NCBI RefSeq assembly: GCF_007655135.1
Contig: NC_045127.1
Location: 12,843,001-12,907,000 of the forward strand
DNA length: 64,000 bases
Source of the DNA: Punica granatum
Lineage: Eukaryota > Streptophyta > Magnoliopsida > Myrtales > Lythraceae
Direction of reading: 5' to 3'
Shown here one piece after another: positions 24,312-36,520 of this stretch; position 1 is the first letter of the stretch; every line of letters begins with the position of its first letter. A model generated the notes under the pieces. The model saw only the letters and a program-made list of their open reading frames with translations. It had not been told where the DNA came from and did no database searches. Position numbers and translations under genes: made by a program.

Positions 24312-25473
24312 TAAGGGTGTGCACGGATACCGGGTATATCCGGAACCGGTCGGAATCTACCCGTTAGGGTAGGATCCGGGTAGTTCGTATTGAAAATAGG
24401 GTAGGGTCCGGGTATTTAAATAAGGAACCGATGAAAATCGGTTCCGGTTTGGGTTCTAGCATATAAGGTACCCAAAATCGAAACCGGATTCGATACCCGG
24501 AGCCGGACAATAGTTACTAATTAAAAAAAAAGTTACTGAAAGTCTAACGTGGCGTTTGATTTGGTAACAGAGTGAATTCACTCTAATTTCGTTTGATTAC
24601 AAACTTTTTAAAAATTTCAAAACGACCCATCAGTTTTTATTTTTTAAAAACTGTCACGCCCCTCTCTTTCCACTCCAACTCCCTCTCTCTCCTGCTATTC
24701 GTCTTCCCCATGTCTATCCGCCCTACTCTATCCATCCATCTTCCCTTCCCCCTCTCCTTCCTTCCTCAATCCATCCATCTTTCTCCAATCACCACGACAA
24801 ATCGAGCCCTTTCGTGGGAGAGAAATAAGCCAGGTCGAGCCCTACCCCTCTGCTTGTCCACGACTGATTCAAAGCCAAATCCTCATCGTACATCTCGATC
24901 TATACAAGCTAGTAGAGGACGGGAAGGAAGCCGGGCCAGGCGTGAGGGGTGGCAGTAGTCCGAAGGGCGGATTTGGTGATCTTAAAGGGGCAATTGAGGG
25001 ATTTGAAGAGGATCGAGAGGTTATCCTCCATTTCAAGGTTGGGGCAATCGAGCTGAGAGATGATGAAGTCGATGATAGAGGCGATGTCCTTGGCGGAAGG
25101 GAGAGTGGTCTTGATGAGGAGAGGGAATAAGTGAAGATGATAAGGGCTAAGATGATAAGAGAAAACGAAGCTGGGGATGAGGGAAGACAATGAATAGTAC
25201 AAGCTGGGGTTGAGGTGAGGAAGACGATGAACAATACAACGATTGGGCATGTTTCTAAAAATAAAAAAATTGTGGGGCTATTATTCAATTTTAAAAAATT
25301 TACAAGTTCCAATAAGGTATCCGGCACCTGTGGTATAATACAGGTTCCAGGTAGATTCCGGTTCCAAGATTCAATATGGTAGGTTTCGGTTTCAAAATCA
25401 TGGAACTTATCCCTTACAGGGTAGAGTCCGGGTCTCATGAAAAATATAGGGTACCCGGAACCGATCACTCTTA
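24312..25473. mobile_element. 1.16-kb hAT-type element, same family, with unrelated cargo
   Basis: Left end TAAGGGTGTGCACGGATACC and right end GATCACTCTTA belong to the same terminal family as the 680-bp MITE. The flanks match at 6 of 8 bases (ATACAGAG against ATAAAAAG), so the target duplication is decayed. The interior, about 24,560-25,260, is unlike the smaller MITE and contains pyrimidine-rich and possibly gene-derived sequence. Confidence 0.6.
24909..25250 (-). pseudogene. Possible captured host-gene fragment inside the hAT element
   Basis: One minus-strand frame is open for 113 codons. Its central part reads like a globular helical protein (KDIASIIDFIISQLDCPN, then MEDNLSILFKSLNCPF) rather than translated repeat. 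It has no start context, splice sites or recognised family. Overlapping ORFs on both strands are low-complexity. If real, it would be a host exon carried as cargo, as hAT and Mutator elements are known to do. Confidence 0.25.
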
Positions 25474-25798
25474 ATAAAAAGTACAGATAAAATATAATCT
25501 GATTTTTTTTTGTGAATAAATATGATTTGTTTTTTGAAAAGAAAATATAATTTATATATATATACACTATCTAATCTATTTTTAAAAATAGATATCTGCA
25601 AAAATATATAATTCATATAAATATTTATTTGATGAAATATTATTTTTTATTTAAAAAAATTCAAGATTATTAAATAATATGCTGATTATAAAATAAGAAA
25701 TAGTATTTTATGATGAGATATCTTTTAAAAAATATTGCATTTAACGAAGATCACCGTATTATTCAAAAGATTTTATTGTATTTTCAATTTTATTAATT

Positions 25799-28312
25799 GT
25801 CAGCACCCCATTTTGGTCCACCTTAGCAAAATGATGGAATTTTTATTTATTTAATTTTAAAAAAAATCTCTCTCTCTCCAAGGGTCAAACCGGTCAGATC
25901 GCGTCAGAGCGGTCACATCGCATCAGATCGGTCATATTGCGTCTGACCGGTCAAATCGCGTCAGAAATTCTGACGCAGGTCAAAACTTTCTGACCCTTTC
26001 ATTTTCGCCCCTGCTCTTTATTTCTTTCCACTTCGCCCCCTCTTCTTTTCTTCCTCTTCCTTTCCACCCCCGCCGCTCTTTCCTTCTCTCCTCTTCTCCC
26101 CCCTCTTCTTCTCATCTTCTTTCACTGACGTCCCTCTGCCACCTCCGACACGCCGCGGTTGCCCACCCAACTCGACCGCCTGCCACCGCTGACACGCTCG
26201 CCCGACACACCACCGCTCGCTTCCTCGGCACGCTCTCTTGGTCGTTATCTACTCCTTCACGGTCCCGATCTCACTCTCTCTCGCTCTCCCCGGACCCTCG
26301 ACTCTCGAACCCCCGAAAACCCTCGGGATTTCTCGGCTCTTTCCGAAATTCCTCCCGGAAACAGACTCGCGACACTCCCCGGAAAATTCAAAAAAACCTC
26401 GTCGAATCCCGAAAATCTCCTCAATCCCCAACCGACCCGAACCTCGTGACGCTCCCCCGAGCACGGCGTAACCCTGGAGGTGCTCGCCGCGACGACGGCG
26501 CGGGAGGCAGCGGTGCCCAAGGGTGGAAATCGCCACCCGCGTTTGCTGGAAACCTCCTCTCTGCCCATCGTCATCTTCTCCGGCGTTCTCTTCCTCACGG
26601 GCTCGGCCCATCTCTTTGTTTGTGCAGATCCAACCCAGTTGAGTCGGCCCAGCCCGTTCGATCCGGTCCAATCCAGCTGAGGTGATCCGACCCAGTTTGC
26701 TCGACCCATTCCGCCCAGCCTGGAATTAGACCCGATCCGTCTGCACGCACGGCCCAACTCCCTCCGAGGCCCAGCTTGCCCGCTGCTTCGGCTCAACCGC
26801 TGCCCCTCCGCGGCCCAACTCCCTTCGCGGCCCAGTTCACCCGCGCCTGGCCCAATTCGCTAGCGCTTGGCCCAGCCTACCGGTCCAGTACCCTTCCAGC
26901 CGGTCTGAACTGTACAGACCGCCTCCTGCCGGTCCGACCGCCATATTTCCGATTTGAACCGGGACTAGGTATATTATTCCGACCTAATGGCATGCATAGG
27001 AACTCAATTAGTGAATAAATTCGATAATTGCGATGATAATTTGTAATTGTTGTGTTAGAAAAATTCGTAAAAAAAAGATTGAAAATAAAGAAAAGAATGA
27101 CAAAAAATAAAATAATTGTTGTTTTAATTAAACCAACAAAAGCACGAATTGGAATATTTTAATTACTCGACATTAAAACCGGTTGTTTGAAGCGAGAACG
27201 AGTACACACGAACCAATCTCATGTTCACTCGGCTTTAAGGGAGATAAATTGATTAAACACATCAAAATTGGTTTAATTAATTATTCGAACTTAAAATTGA
27301 CAAAATTAAATTCCGCCGTGACTGATTTTGCTTGTTCATATGCACATGTGAATAATTAGATACGCTTTCGATCGAAATTCCGCACGAATCGGCTAATCAC
27401 GTAAATACGACATTAAAAGACACAACTCTCTGTTTCATGTTTATTTATTGCAAGTCGAGCCCGGATCCTTAGGATACGTTATACACAGGGTCCAACACCC
27501 TCTTTTGCCAATTACGGGGTCCAACGCCCCCACACACCTAGCGCGCGCAACTCGAGTGCGGAATCGGTCCTGTTTCGACTTACTGCTTCGCTCCTAGTAG
27601 TGTCTATGTGGAAGACGATTCGGATCGAGTAAATAAGTCGCGACCGGACATGACCCGGGTGCTCGACCGATCCTACGGCTATCAAGAGAGTCACATGATT
27701 CTTTCGCAATCCGTTGGTTCGGTGGACCCGACCCCCAGCTCTCTGAGCCCGCGTTGCTTTAATTTCGATTTCGGTTACTCAAACCACACGGTGAGCCACG
27801 AGTGGAATAATAACCGAACGCGAACCGACCGGGATTTAATTGTTGTAATTTGTATTTTATTTATTTGAGAGAACAAAGTAAGGGTTTACATTGTACATTT
27901 ATTCATGTAAGAATCCCGGTCGGAGAGTAGACGGTCGGAGTGTTTTTTCGAATTTACGGTGTCAAAACGCGTAAGATGAGCGAAACTTAATTAAGCAGTA
28001 ATTAAATTAAAATGGCAAGCCTAGACAAGTTAGAGTACCAATAAGGCATGCGAGATATAGGCTCGCATGTAACAGAACCCCCGAATTCGGAATCTCGGGT
28101 TTCGCAGACCATATGCCTTAGCAATTAGGTGTACCCTGCATGCCTAGACCCGGGTAACTTGCCGGCCCTCGACCTTCGGGTCGTAAAATGGCAAGTGGCA
28201 ACTCCTTCTCACGTGGGTCCGTCGCGCGTCCCCGGGAAGGTGGACACTCCCAAGCCGCGTTGCATAGGCGCGCGCATGCGTGCCTCGACAAGACGAAATT
28301 CGGGTGCGCACA
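25799..28312 (+). mobile_element. 5' LTR of a Tat/Ogre-like Gypsy element
   Basis: Starts TGTCAGCACCCCATTTTGG at 25,799 and ends near GCGCACA at 28,312, about 2.5 kb. It contains a GC-rich stretch (26,000-26,950) and 3' sequence matching the minus-strand LTR at 13,515-14,040. It is inserted into the AT-rich dispersed repeat: that repeat stops at about 25,798 and its next part resumes at about 29,810. No matching 3' LTR is present. Confidence 0.55.
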
Positions 28313-28314
28313 GC

Positions 28315-28333
28315 TTTGCGACTCCACTTGGGA
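28315..28333 (+). other. Primer-binding-site-like motif
   Basis: TTTGCGACTCCACTTGGGA lies 2 nt after the inferred LTR end. It resembles the TGGCGACTCCACTGGGGA-type motif of Ogre/Tat Gypsy elements, which are known to use tRNA-Arg. The match is imperfect. Confidence 0.45.
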
Positions 28334-29810
28334 CACTTAGAGAGTTTGGGCTCGTTCTCGCTTGCTTTGTTTGCTTGTTTATTTACCGCTTTCCGCAATT
28401 TTCCGCTTATCTACTTTACGCACTTTTATTTCCCGCACACGCATTGCATATCATACTAGCTTCTAGGTACCTATGGGTCGCGTCCCACGACCGGTAATAG
28501 GAGCATAGGTTAGATAGGGGTTCGAAGTAGGGGTACGGCACGCAGTTCGACTGCCGCTTAGGCCTTGAAAAGATTCCTGCTCGGTTTCAAGGAATTAACA
28601 CCCTTGAGTCGGGAACTCCCATCCTTGCGTAGCATGGTCCCTATAACACCAAACCATGCATTGTGCTAAGCTTCCATGCAAGCTTCCAACTCGGCTCCAA
28701 CAAACAGTCCATCGCGTCGGCCTGAGTGCCAATTGAGTTTTTCTATTTCAAGAGTAATGTACCTTGTAATTGTACTAAGCCGTGGGCATTTACTTTCTTT
28801 GCACACATGCATCATCTGTATTACAAAATTAGGGTGTCATTCATATGGACGAGCCCTAAGTCAGTCTTCCTTTCGTCTTGGTAAGAGACGCCTTGCTCGA
28901 CCTCTTGTTCGCGCCTCGACAAAGTCCGTCCACACACGAGAATCCCACCGAGTCTCCGCAAACCAAGACCGGCACACCTTCCAGGACATCCCCCACTTCA
29001 GGCACAGCCACCATAGTCGACCTCCCTAACAACAGGATCGATCACCTTCGCCGGTAAACCAACCGTGACCTTCACCATCCCTCCACGACAAGGCAAGCCG
29101 TGACCCGATGACTGATCCACCTTCATGGGCAAAGCTAGCTTCTCACTAACCCCACGCAACCAAGCGTCATCGCGCGATGGCGCACACGTCTCTTCGCGCA
29201 ACGGAGCACATCCATCGGCACAACCGAGTGCATCATTCCGCGTCGTGCGAGCATGCCTCCACCTTACCCATGCACACACCCCCAGCACGCTCGCACGATG
29301 CCTACCAGGCTAGTTCGATCCCCTACGCCTTTGCGTAAAAATTGCGAACATAGTTTGTTCCCTCATCGTTCCCCTTTTCCATTGCAGGAAATAACCGACA
29401 AGAAGGCAACCTGAATCCCAAACGACCACAATCGAGACAGAAAACACTTCTCTACTACTTCCTTAGACTCCAAACAATGAAGACCGACACTCCCTCCACG
29501 AAAGATCACAAGCGACAGCTCCAACGAACATCGCATGTCCCAGCCCACTCGCTACAGGAATCACTAATTGGGTCGCACGTCCAATCAAGAATGGGCCCAA
29601 CCCGCCCACTGCTGTTGCCACCAAATAGCCACCGGGGCAACACGCGCACATCATTCTAAACTCTCTCATTATTTTTACTTACTACATTTCCAAACGGGCT
29701 CTCGGCCAAAACAAATCTCTCAGGTGGACATTAAAACAATTTCAAGGATGCCCTATCAGTTCTATCGGGCTTGTTTGACTCGCATGTCCCCGTGGGACCC
29801 GGCTCTTCGA
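28334..29810 (+). mobile_element. Leader/internal remnant of the Gypsy element
   Basis: Mid-GC sequence after the primer site without a gag-pol ORF; the longest frames are about 120 codons and unconvincing. It ends near 29,810, where the interrupted AT-rich repeat resumes. The element is therefore cut off before its coding region, or is a non-autonomous derivative. Confidence 0.4.
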
Positions 29811-32314
29811 AAAGATTTTGTTGATAATTTTACAATTAAGTATATTTTAAAATTTTAAAAAACTCAAAAGCAGAGAAAGTTTCATTCAGAAACGGAGGGT
29901 TCTATGCCTATCTAGGATGAAATATTAACTTTTATATTAAAATTTAAATATTATTAAATAATATATAAATTATAAAAATAAAAGAAATCAAGAAATCAAA
30001 TTTTATGAGGAGATATCTTTTAAAAAAATTTATAAAAATAATTCCACTAAAATCTAAAAAAAATTAAAATGAAGAAAGACCATTTAGAAAATTTATATTT
30101 TTTCAATTGGAAATCACCATAGTATCCAAAAGATTTTATGATATTTTCTGTTTTTTAAATGGAATATTATATCAGAAAATTTTGTCGCTAATTTTACAAT
30201 CAAAGATTGTTAAAAATTTTAAAACTAAAAAAAAAAAAGAGAAGAGAATTCCATTTAGAACACAGCGTTCTGAGGCCATTTGATCGGGCAAATCTCGTAT
30301 TTTGCTTTCATATATATATATATGTATATTATGTTGAAAAGTATTATATGAATTGTTAATAAATTTTGAGATTACATTTTTTAAAATCAAGAATGTGATT
30401 ATATAATAAAATTATTAAGTATTCAATGATTTATATGCCTTTACTAATTTAATCCTAATTGTATATACTTTTACAATTGTTTATTTAAATATTTACCTTT
30501 ATGACCCTATATTAAATGTAAAATTATCTTTTTATCCCTATTTATTATGGAGATACAACTTTATAAATAAAGTTAAAGTATATATATAGATAGATGTTAT
30601 GTTCATTTTGAAGTTAAAGTAAAATATTGTAAGATATTCATTTTGATAGACTTTTTTTGTTGAATCTCATGTAATAAAAAAATTCACTTGAAGCATTAAA
30701 ATTAGAAAGACAAGTCAACATTTTCTTACTGGTTAAATATAATAAATTTATCTGTCAGGAGATCTCAACTGAGATCTCTTGGAGAAGAAGGTGGGATCAT
30801 CCCTGTGAACCACCACTCCCCATTTGAAGTAGCCGAAGGGCTCAGATCTCGCCGACGATCTCGATTGGCGGCGATGCAGATCACCTTTGCTCTAATCCTC
30901 TCTCTCTCTTTAATTTTTATTTTTTATTCTCTTTTTTATTTGAATCTTTTCAATAATTTTTTTGTATTTTTATTTTTTGTTTGTATAATTGTAACTTTCA
31001 ATATCTATTTTTAAATTTCCCCATTTTTTATTCTATTACATTGATTTCATTTTTTATTTAAAAACTGCCACGCAGATGGCACCTCCTCAAAACATGACAT
31101 GTCACCAATCACGTGAGCAAAAAATTAACGCTATCAACCTAAAATTGACAATATGTTCCATATTGTTAGAAAATAAAACGTTCTAAATTTGATTATTACA
31201 ATTTTTTATTGTATTTAAGTGTTACATCTATAAAAGATTTTTTACCATTTTTGTAATTTCCCCTTATGAAGAGATAGATATGCCAATAATTTGACGAAAA
31301 ATTAAATTATTAATGTTATATTAATAATGAGGTTTTTCATTTTTCTAAGTATATTTGATATCAACTTGGAAGTTACAAAAATTTTCAGAATATTTAAATA
31401 TCCCAATACATTTTTACTGAGACATTAATTATTATTCAATTAAACATAGGCCAAATATTTTTAAAAAGAAAGATGAATTGTTAAAATAATAAAAAAGAAC
31501 ACGTGAGAGTGGCAAATGAGACAAAAGTTTTCTTTCTTATTTCTTTTCTTACAAGTGAAAATTTTCCTTTTCTTTAACATTTTTGTTAATTAACAATTGT
31601 CTAAAATATAAAATAAAAATAAATTACTAAAATAATTGATAAAAAGTATTTGTGAGAGCGGTAAAGAAGGGCCACGCTTGCACCACAATCCCCAAAGCTA
31701 TACAACGTTATATGTTGCTATCGGTATATATATGTAATATATGTATTTAAAATATATATATATATATACACATATGTATGTATGTATGTATGTATATATG
31801 GTTCATGGCCGATTCTATGAATGAGATTCACGTCCAAAAGTAAAAGACAGCGGAGAGGCATATGGTTGAATTAAAAAAAAAAAAAAAAAGCAGCCCGTGC
31901 CATGTCTTGCTCATGGCCGTTCAGAGAAATTATTTTTCCTTGACTGCCTGTTGCACGTGAAATTCATCACCCGTTCCACCTTTGTTCGAGAGTATAGTTC
32001 GATCGTGTGGGCGACTGTGGAGAATAATTCGAGTCAAGAAGGAGCAACCCCTTGGTGAATACTCGTTTGTGCGGACGAGTTAGAGACCGAACAATTTGGC
32101 AGCTCAAGCGATAATTTGAGTAGGCGATTACTTTGTGATTTACGGAATTTTGCGAAACTATCGATAAACTCTAGCAACATTATCAAGTTAGCATTGTTTA
32201 ATGGTTGCAAAGTAATACCACGTATTGGGAATTGGATTTCAGATGTCGATCTTACATGCATGAATGAATGAAATTTTAATTTATCATTTATTCCGCTTCG
32301 GTTACGATGATTGG
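29811..32314. other. AT-rich spacer between the retroelement and the MATH array
   Basis: Very AT-rich. It carries two copies of the dispersed AT repeat (29,810-29,930 and 30,060-30,310) and TA/TATG microsatellites near 31,740-31,800. I see no supportable gene. ORFs near 32,034-32,363 overlap fragment E and are not convincing. Confidence 0.4.
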
Positions 32315-32560
32315 CAGTGGCTAGCCAATCGGGTACTGATGATGCCGATAATAATATGTTCAATCGATGCTACGGTCACTTGGTGTGGGCCCCCGAGCAG
32401 AAACCCTGTCCTCTGGCCCTGCATTAACATTAACTTCACAATCTTTATCAGTGTTCTCTTTAAACCATGCAGAGGAATGCTTTAGCGTTCTACTAGAGAT
32501 AGTTTTTTAATCCAGATCACCGGAGATCGGACAGTTCTCATCATAATCCAGTCTGAAGGA
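32315..32560 (-). pseudogene. Orphan P/Q-rich family, fragment E, beside the MATH array
   Basis: Minus-strand match to the exon 3 start and intron 2 of copies A-C. Landmarks are the CTGGCCCTGCATTAACA acceptor region, then (plus strand) AGCAGAAACCCTGTCCTCTG and AATCCAGATCACCGG. It ends at about 32,560, where the conserved MATH-unit promoter sequence starts (AGTCTGAAGGAACC). No reading frame survives. Confidence 0.55.
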
Positions 32561-32768
32561 ACCAAATTGACAAAAGAGCCCATGCTTTTATGGTTTGGCG
32601 TCCGGTACGGTTTTGATACTTATGCCTTGGGGCCGGGATATTAGAAGACCGACTATGGAAGCTATTCTTGAGAGGAGAGAAGCTCTCTTAAGCAAAGCAT
32701 GATATATTGGGTGAAGACACTCATCATGGCATTTGCTTAGAAATTGGGTTTTTGGCTTATTTTCTCCA

Positions 32769-32777
32769 TATAAATAG
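32769..32777 (+). promoter_or_regulatory. TATA box, MATH gene 1
   Basis: TATAAATAG 54 nt before the ATG-bearing exon. The same motif at the same distance precedes the other three copies (40,403; 55,070; 60,281), within a strongly conserved upstream block. Confidence 0.65.
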
Positions 32778-32830
32778 AAACAATCCATGGGTCCTCACAA
32801 TATCCATAACTTGTATTTGATCTTCCAGCA

Positions 32831-34602
32831 ATGGCAACCTCTCAGGCATTCGATGTACAAGAAGGTATCTTTTCCTCCTTTTTTGAGTTAGTAGAGCAGT
32901 CAAAGCATTTAAAAATCACGAGTTTCACGACCATCATGGCAAAAATTCAAGCCGGCTGGGATTACGATTCCTCCTCTCTACATAAGCGGTAAATCCAGCA
33001 CGAATCATTCACTGTGGTCACCACCAACGTGAGAGAAGTCACCACCTGCATGAGAGGAGGGATTGATAGTTCTGATCCATATGATCATTTTTATGAGTAC
33101 TTGGTTGTGTTCGACTGTATAGCTTCAATAACCATAACCAATTGACACTGTCAGTGCTGCAAGGATACCATAGGAATCTGTTATCATTAGTAGTCCGATT
33201 ACGGAATTTCCCCTTTTCATCCAGGCAACCATCAAAGTCATAGGGAGAACGGAGATAACTGTTTCAGTTATGCTTGAAAATGCCTTGTTAACATGTCCAA
33301 CATTTGCAGAAACCGAAAGGCTCATATCAGATGCACCACCGGCCCACTACATTGTCAAGATACAGTCCTTTTCATTGCTAACAAAGAACCGCATTTACAA
33401 GTACGAATCAGGCATATTCCACGCAGAAGGATACAAATGGTATTTCCACATCGGCTACACAAATAATCGGATTACTTTCAATATCCTAAAGTTGTGTTGT
33501 ATTAACTTCCCCCCCCCCCCCCCAGGAAATTGATACTGCATCCAAATGGAAACAAGACCAAGAATGTCAAAGACCATGTTTCGGGCTACCTGTCTATGGC
33601 TGAAACAAGTTCGCTCCCTTCCAATTGGGAGGTCTATGCTGTCATTCGATTATTCTTGCTGGATCAGAACGAAGACAATTACTTCGTAGTTCAAGGTACA
33701 AACTCGTGTTGAGATGGACAATTTTTTCCCCCCTTTATTCATTGTTTTCTGATTGGTTGCTCCACATCGGCTAATTGACTACCAGATGCAATGGGAAAGC
33801 ACAGACAGTTTCACTGGAAGAAGCTAGAAAGCGGATTCGATCGGCTCATCCCTCTGAAGACATTCACTGACTCCCGAAACGGGTATCTTGTGGATGATAC
33901 TTGCGTTCTGGGTGCAGAAGTATTCATCCCCAAGGAAAGGAGCACAGGAAAAGGAGAGAGTTTAGTGATGATAAAGGACACACTCAGGAACAATTATACC
34001 TGGAAGATCGACAATTTCTCGAATTTGGACAGAGAATTTTACGACTCAAGTATATTCCTAGTTGGAAACTACAAATGGTATCATTCCAAACTTCTTTCTT
34101 GCAGTTTTGGGAGTTTCTTTTGTCAAGGGCAACCTCAAACTAAAACAATTCAATGTTCTTCATATCTCAGGAACATAAGGTTCTTTCCCAATGGAATAGG
34201 CAGCGGGCTAGGTAGCCATATTTCTCTTTATTTGGCCTTAGCGGAGACGGAGTCCCTCCCTCCAGGTACAAAAGTATTTGCAGAGTTCTCCTTACGAATC
34301 CTTAATCAAGTGAAGGGAAGGCATTACACTGTTAAAGGTAATCAAGTATCCCTGAATCTACTGATATCTGCAGAAAAATTCAAGTTCTTGATTTGGGTCC
34401 CCTGGCACATTTCTATCTTCTTAATTTCATATTTTTTCGCCTTCTTCCAGCTAATCACTGGTTCAGTGCCTCGAGTTGGGAAAGGGGATGGGCGAAATTC
34501 ATCTCACTCACGAGTTTCAAGCTCCTCGGCCCGTTAGTCAAGGACTTCTGCTGGGTGACTGCTGATGTTTCTGTTCTGGGGGTTGTAAATCCTTTTACCT
34601 GA
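32831..34602 (+). CDS. Two-MATH-domain (TRAF-like) protein, unit 1 (6 exons, 314 aa)
   Basis: Exons 32,831-32,864; 33,310-33,439; 33,526-33,695; 33,786-34,077; 34,171-34,337; 34,451-34,602. Joined they give 945 nt, or 314 codons plus stop, with every intron GT..AG. MATH domain 1 spans about residues 24-160 and opens with YIVKIQSFS. It carries the family landmarks KW, HPNGN, VKDHVS and the C-terminal [19 protein letters not shown] domain 2 spans about 182-314 and opens with WKIDNFS, with [19 protein letters not shown] and NHWFSASS. Each domain has an intron inside its KW codon pair, as expected after internal domain duplication. Plant MATH-only proteins act as cytosolic adaptors in ubiquitin-linked turnover and virus movement resistance (RTM3-type). 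The specific role here is unknown. Confidence 0.85.
33509..33523 (+). repeat. C15 tract at the 3' splice site of intron 2, unit 1
   Basis: Fifteen consecutive C residues followed directly by AG|GAAATTG. It serves as the polypyrimidine tract. The equivalent tract is 49 C in unit 2 and is broken up in units 3 and 4. Confidence 0.8.
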
Positions 34603-34865
34603 TTCCATCGAGTTCAAGACAGCCAGCATAATTGCATGTTCTAGTGATAGTTCGTGAATTCTGATTTCATGTAAATTAATGTGAATCCGCCTTGAAAGTA
34701 GAGAAAAGATTAAGCAAGATAAGTTCCGCTGAATATTTGTTAGGTACTTTCACAGAGGTTCCAGTTAATGGACAGATTGCGTTACTAATTAATAATCCAT
34801 GTAGTGATATACCCGTCATGGTACGTCCTTCAGTGACTCATACATAATTAGCTTAATCCATTCTA

Positions 34866-35027
34866 CTCGTCACAGACAAAAGGAAACTCGGAAAATATCC
34901 ACGAACGATTGATTTTTGTAAATTTGTAAACTAAAGTTTGATGGTTCTCGTCACAGACAAAAGGAAACTCGGAAAATATCCATGTACGATTAACTCTTGT
35001 AAATCTGCAAGCTAATTTGAAGCTTTT
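34866..35027. repeat. 81-bp tandem duplication downstream of MATH gene 1
   Basis: Two copies beginning CTCGTCACAGACAAAAGG, 81 bp apart (34,866 and 34,947). The same pair with the same period follows gene 2 (42,540 and 42,621) and copy 4 (62,346 and 62,427), and is also present after copy 3 beyond the solo LTR. It therefore predates the unit duplication. Confidence 0.7.
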
Positions 35028-35817
35028 AACTGTTTGAGGTAATGTGTTCTTCGCGAGTGCAAGGAGAGCTTCTAGGATGACAAATGAAATAAATATCGAA
35101 GCCTAGTAGGGTACTAGTTAGGATGTGCATGAACTGTCCAACAGACATGCGGGATCAAGGAACCGAGATTATCTAGAATGGTATACTGGAGGACTGCTAT
35201 AAACCCATAGGAGATTTTATGTATATGAACCTCCATATATCTAGCAAATCTAGTTTCTGGTAGCATGCTTGAGAAGTTTGATTTGATGATATTATTCAAC
35301 TTGAAAAAGAAGCCCCGCGCGTTATTGGGGATAATTTCACGGATAATAATATAATATTCTAATTGTATAAAACTTAATATTAGCACAAATTATGTTAGCT
35401 TTTTAAATCTTCTCATTTCTACTTTAACATAATTTCACTAATATTTCTCAATATCTCATAACATTAAATATTAAATGTGTGAACTATATATTATATTACT
35501 TGAGGATAAAACCATGTTGAAATAATTAGTTTTTCCTTAAAAATAGATCGAAATGGGAAGTTAAATAATATGAGTAGTCTCAAAATATAAACTCAAAGAG
35601 GACTCAGAGCATTTATATTAGAACTCAAAGCGCTAGACATTTTCTCGTGGTCTTGAGAGACTTGTATGATAGTGTAAGGTTTTCAAATACCACAACCGCC
35701 TATTTTAAAAGATTCAATCGTTGAGTACAGTGTGGATTATGTATTTAGTACTCCATACTCCCCCTTATGCATGGGTTTAATTAGTTTAGAAGGCTCATTC
35801 GCGTGGAATTAATTAAA

Positions 35818-36520
35818 CTAGGTGCAGCCCCATGCCCGGCGATGGTTAAATTTTTTTTAAAAAATACAATTTATATGATATAAAAAAATTAAAAAGTATT
35901 TCTCAAAATTTTTTTGAACATTTGTATATATGAAATAATAATTTTTTTATTCTTAAAAAAAATTTAATATTTATTCACAAATTATGAAGTTTGCTTTCTC
36001 CATAAGATAATTAAAAGGGAAAAGTACAAAAACCACCCTTATGGTTTGGGGTCGGGATAAATTACACCACGTATTTTCGTTTGGGACAATTAGCCCTCCT
36101 ATGGTGTGCTTCGTTAGACATAGGGAGTTATGGCGTTAATTTTTTTTTCCATTTTCAGTCCTCAATCTTTAGCAGTTTAATCATTTTGGTTCTAAATCTT
36201 TTTCTTTTATTATTCTTATCCTCAACTTTCAATTTTATTTCATTTTAGTCCTATAAAGAAAATCGAAAGAGCAGAGGGGTTGGGGCCGCCAATCGGCAAC
36301 CATGACCCCTCCGCCGAGGTTGCCGGTACCCACGGAGGACGCTAACAACCTCGATGGAGGGGTCAGGGTCGGGGTCGCCGATTGACAACCCCAACCCCGA
36401 ATCGACCGGGGACTTCAAGTCGGAGATCCTCGATCGATTCAGGGTTAGGGCAGCCAATTCACGACCCCGACCCCTCCACCGAGGTAGCCAGTACCCACGG
36501 AGGATGCCAGCAACCTCATG
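35818..36520 (-). mobile_element. Partial Helitron with a half Mutator-type MITE, unit 1
   Basis: A Helitron 3' end (CTAG at 35,818-35,821) is followed rightward by its AT-rich body. At 36,017 a MITE begins GGGAAAAGTACAAAAACC after TAATTAAAA, the same site and orientation as the complete MITE at 43,681. The MITE stops at about 36,520 inside its GC-rich minisatellite, and sequence jumps back to Helitron flank (GAAATAATTAGTTTTTCC). No right half exists here. Confidence 0.6.

Noticed and set aside
26159..27018. GC-rich plus- and minus-strand ORFs (up to 179 codons)
   Set aside because: They sit within the GC-rich part of the Gypsy-type LTR, and the overlapping frames on both strands look like composition artefacts.
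28998..29288. Minus-strand 96-codon ORF as a gag remnant
   Set aside because: Wrong strand for the element, and no gag motif or zinc knuckle is visible.
32034..32363. Possible LRR-type resistance-gene fragment
   Set aside because: A few LRR-like phrases appear in shifting frames, but no continuous repeat pattern or NB-ARC motif supports it, and the right part is orphan-family fragment E.
33125..33325. Minus-strand 66-codon ORF in MATH intron 1, also present at 40,759-40,959
   Set aside because: Differences between the two copies are mostly amino-acid changing, and units 3 and 4 do not keep the frame, so no coding constraint is visible.
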